In this document: one piece after another, positions 62,061-64,000 of the stretch
Numbering within the stretch: the stretch's first letter is position 1
Layout: every line of letters begins with the position of its first letter
Assembly (NCBI RefSeq): GCF_005877005.1
Contig: NZ_SSNH01000001.1
Location: 496,001-560,000 of the forward strand
Direction: 5' to 3'
Source of the DNA: Sinomonas susongensis
Lineage (GTDB): Bacteria; Actinomycetota; Actinomycetes; Actinomycetales; Micrococcaceae
Length of the DNA stretch: 64,000 nt
Made by a program: the position numbers and the translations under genes
Notes under the pieces: generated by a model
What the model was told of the DNA's origin: nothing
Seen by the model: the letters and a program-made list of their open reading frames with translations, nothing else
Databases searched by the model: none

Positions 62061-63209
62061 TCAGAGTGTGCCGAGCTCCTTGGCATCCGCTGCCTCGTCA
62101 CGGGGGCTTGCCCCGAGCAGCCGGCGGAACGAGGCGAGCCGCGCAGCCCCCTGCGGACCGGCCTTTCCTTCCGCAACCCACTTGTCCAGCCCGCATTCGA
62201 CGGCGTTCGCGTCGTGACGGCACCCGCGGGCGCATTCCTCGGCCCCGGGTTCGAGGTCGGGGAATGCATGGAGCATGCGATCGGGGTCGACCAGGGCGAG
62301 CCCGAAGGAACGGATGCCGGGGGTGTCGATGATCCAGCTCCCGGGCGGAGCACCTTCGAGTCGGAGCGCCAGCGCGGACGACGACGTGTGCCGTCCCCGG
62401 CCCGTGACAGCGTTGACTCCGCCCGTGGCACGACTCGCCCCCGTGAGTGCGTTGACCATCGTCGACTTGCCCACGCCCGAGTGGCCGAGCAGCACGGTCA
62501 CCTTGCCGTCGAGTTCCTTGCGCAGCCGCGCGACGGCGTCGTCGTCCAGCCGGACGCCGCGCGCCTCGGGCTCGGTCCCGCCGTCCGAGCCGCCGCCGGG
62601 TTCCGCGTCGCCGTCGCTGTCGGTCACCGGTTCTTCGGCCTCCTCGGCTGTGCGGCTCACGACGACGGAGAGCGGCAGGAGGTCGTAGTTCGCCAGCAGC
62701 GGGGCCGGGTCCCTCAGATCAGCCTTCGTGACGAGGAGAAGGGGCTCGATCCCCGCGTCGTACGCCGCCACGAGGGCACGGTCGATGAACCCGGTGCGTG
62801 GTTCGGGGTTGGCCGCTGCGACGACGATGACGAGCTGGTCCGCGTTGGCGACCACGACGCGCTCGATGGGGTCGTCGTCGTCCGCACTCCGCCTGAGGAC
62901 CGTGCGGCGAGCCTCGACACGCACGAGGCGGGCCAGAGTGTCTGGGAGCCCAGACACATCCCCGACGAGCCCCACGAAGTCTCCGGGCACGACGGCGGTC
63001 CGGCGCAGTTCGCGCGCCCGCGCCGCAATGACGACCCGCTCGTCGGGCGTGTCCTCCGCGACGACTGCCGTGTACCGGCCCCGGTCCACCGTGATGATGC
63101 GGCCGATCACGGCGTCGTCGTGACTTGGCCGGTCCTTCGTCCGAGGGCGGCTTCCGCGCTTGTTGGGACGGATGCGGACGTCGCTCTCGTCCCATTCTCG
63201 GGCTGGCAT
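62061..63209 (-). CDS. rsgA: Ribosome small-subunit GTPase A, RsgA
   Basis: A 382-residue circularly permuted GTPase maturing the 30S subunit. An N-terminal OB-like domain is followed by TKAD (G4), then GHSGVGKS (G1) and DTPGI (G3), with a C-terminal zinc finger ([16 protein letters not shown]). A Gly/Glu/Asp-rich insertion ([19 protein letters not shown]) between G4 and G1 is longer than usual. It begins 4 nt after the aroA stop. ATG 63209 with GAAGG upstream. Confidence 0.95.
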   Translation of the reverse strand: MPAREWDESDVRIRPNKRGSRPRTKDRPSHDDAVIGRIITVDRGRYTAVVAEDTPDERVVIAARARELRRTAVVPGDFVGLVGDVSGLPDTLARLVRVEARRTVLRRSADDDDPIERVVVANADQLVIVVAAANPEPRTGFIDRALVAAYDAGIEPLLLVTKADLRDPAPLLANYDLLPLSVVVSRTAEEAEEPVTDSDGDAEPGGGSDGGTEPEARGVRLDDDAVARLRKELDGKVTVLLGHSGVGKSTMVNALTGASRATGGVNAVTGRGRHTSSSALALRLEGAPPGSWIIDTPGIRSFGLALVDPDRMLHAFPDLEPGAEECARGCRHDANAVECGLDKWVAEGKAGPQGAARLASFRRLLGASPRDEAADAKELGTL

Positions 63210-63213
63210 GGAA

Positions 63214-64000
63214 CTACGGAGCCTTCACCGTCTCGTCGGGGGCCGGAGCGTCGCCGGAAGGCTCCCACTCCGCGCTGTCGCCGAGCATGCGGGCCCACAT
63301 CTGCGGGAATTCGGGGATCGTCTTGGAAGTCGTCCCGATGTCCTCGACCTCGACCCCTGGGACGGCGAGACCCCAGACGGCCCCCGCGGTCGCCATGCGG
63401 TGATCCGCGTAGGTCCGCACGACGCCGCCGTGAAGCCGGGCCGGCCGGATGACGAGGCCATCGGCCGTCTCCTCGGCGTCCCCACCGAGCCGAGTGATCT
63501 CCGCGACCAGGGCGGCTAGACGGTCCGTCTCGTGCCCGCGGAGATGGGCGATGCCCGTGAGCCGGGACGGCGTCTCGGCGAGCGCGCAGAGGGCCGCGAC
63601 GGTCGGCGCGAGCTCGCTCGTGTCCGCGAGTTCGGCTCCCGTGATGCGCTGGCCCCCGCGCACGGTGAGCGTGCCGCCGTCGAGCGTTGCGTCTGCACCG
63701 AGCCGCGGGAGGATCTCGCGCCATGCATCGCCGACCTGAGTCGTGTGCTCGGGCCAATTGGGGATGCGGACCGTCCCCCGGGTGGCGAGCGCAGCCGCGA
63801 GGAACGGCCCCGCGTTCGAGAGGTCCTGCTCGATGCGGACGTCGAAGGCGCGAATCGCACCGGGCTTGACGATCCAGTGATTCGGTTCGGAGTCGTCGAC
63901 CTCGACGCCGACCCCCCGGAGGACATCGACCGTCATGGCAATGTGGTCGAGACTCGGCACTGGCCTGCCGAGGTGCTCGAGGTGGAGCCCCTTGTCGAAG
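63214..64000 (-). CDS. aroA: 5-enolpyruvylshikimate-3-phosphate synthase, C-terminal part (cut by window end)
   Basis: The 3' portion (about 261 residues) of EPSP synthase, the shikimate-pathway enzyme. Motifs near the C-terminus include [26 protein letters not shown] and [17 protein letters not shown]. The frame is open through base 64000, so the 5' end is outside. It heads the aroA-rsgA-hisN cluster. Confidence 0.95.
   Translation of the reverse strand, partial: FDKGLHLEHLGRPVPSLDHIAMTVDVLRGVGVEVDDSEPNHWIVKPGAIRAFDVRIEQDLSNAGPFLAAALATRGTVRIPNWPEHTTQVGDAWREILPRLGADATLDGGTLTVRGGQRITGAELADTSELAPTVAALCALAETPSRLTGIAHLRGHETDRLAALVAEITRLGGDAEETADGLVIRPARLHGGVVRTYADHRMATAGAVWGLAVPGVEVEDIGTTSKTIPEFPQMWARMLGDSAEWEPSGDAPAPDETVKAP

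Overview
This window is a high-GC actinobacterial chromosome segment, most likely from the Micrococcales (Arthrobacter/Sinomonas-like Micrococcaceae). The signs are a PdtaS kinase beside WhiB1, galactofuranose metabolism, a tmRNA whose tag reads ANSKRTDFALAA, a SAM-IV riboswitch, GTG/TTG starts, 4-nt translational-coupling overlaps and several apparently leaderless transcripts. No tRNA, rRNA, insertion sequence, prophage or CRISPR array was seen, and no gene-free stretch exceeds 300 bases.

Left flank (1-6.9 kb): the 3' end of a large NAD-glutamate dehydrogenase, the histidine kinase pdtaS, whiB1 with a CRP/GlxR-like site, a small membrane protein, and a large orphan EccC/EssC-like protein (FHA plus FtsK/SpoIIIE ATPase modules) with no other type VII secretion genes in view.

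Centre (7-40.7 kb): a large cell-surface glycopolymer locus. It begins with glf-glfT2 and a Wzm/Wzt-type ABC exporter, then two paralogous large polytopic proteins. Next comes a complete pseudaminic acid pathway: pseB, pseC, pseF and a pseG-pseH fusion on the plus strand, and pseI on the minus strand. A Tat-exported sialidase-like lipoprotein sits between the two arms. A minus-strand operon holds two flippase-like proteins, a large membrane protein and an unrecognised protein that may be the pseudaminyl transferase. Several GT2 glycosyltransferases, a DUF2304/GT2 pair, dTDP-rhamnose genes (rmlB, fused rmlC-rmlD, divergent rmlA), a secreted GH25 lysozyme with about 10.5 LGFP repeats, and galU complete the block. 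I infer a galactofuranose-, rhamnose- and pseudaminate-containing wall polymer.

Right part (41-64 kb): a compact Tad/Flp pilus locus; prfB; ftsE-ftsX with an M23 hydrolase; smpB, a GH3 protein and ssrA (tmRNA), so both trans-translation partners lie close together; a TetR/epoxide hydrolase divergent pair with two palindromic operators; an MFS exporter; an mntH-mntR manganese operon with a candidate MntR box; a methyltransferase; a cysteine-desulfurase-like enzyme behind a SAM-IV riboswitch; and the conserved aroA-rsgA-hisN cluster, with aroA cut by the window end.

All functions are read from sequence motifs and gene order. No searches were run, so family names are recognitions and residue positions are hand-counted.
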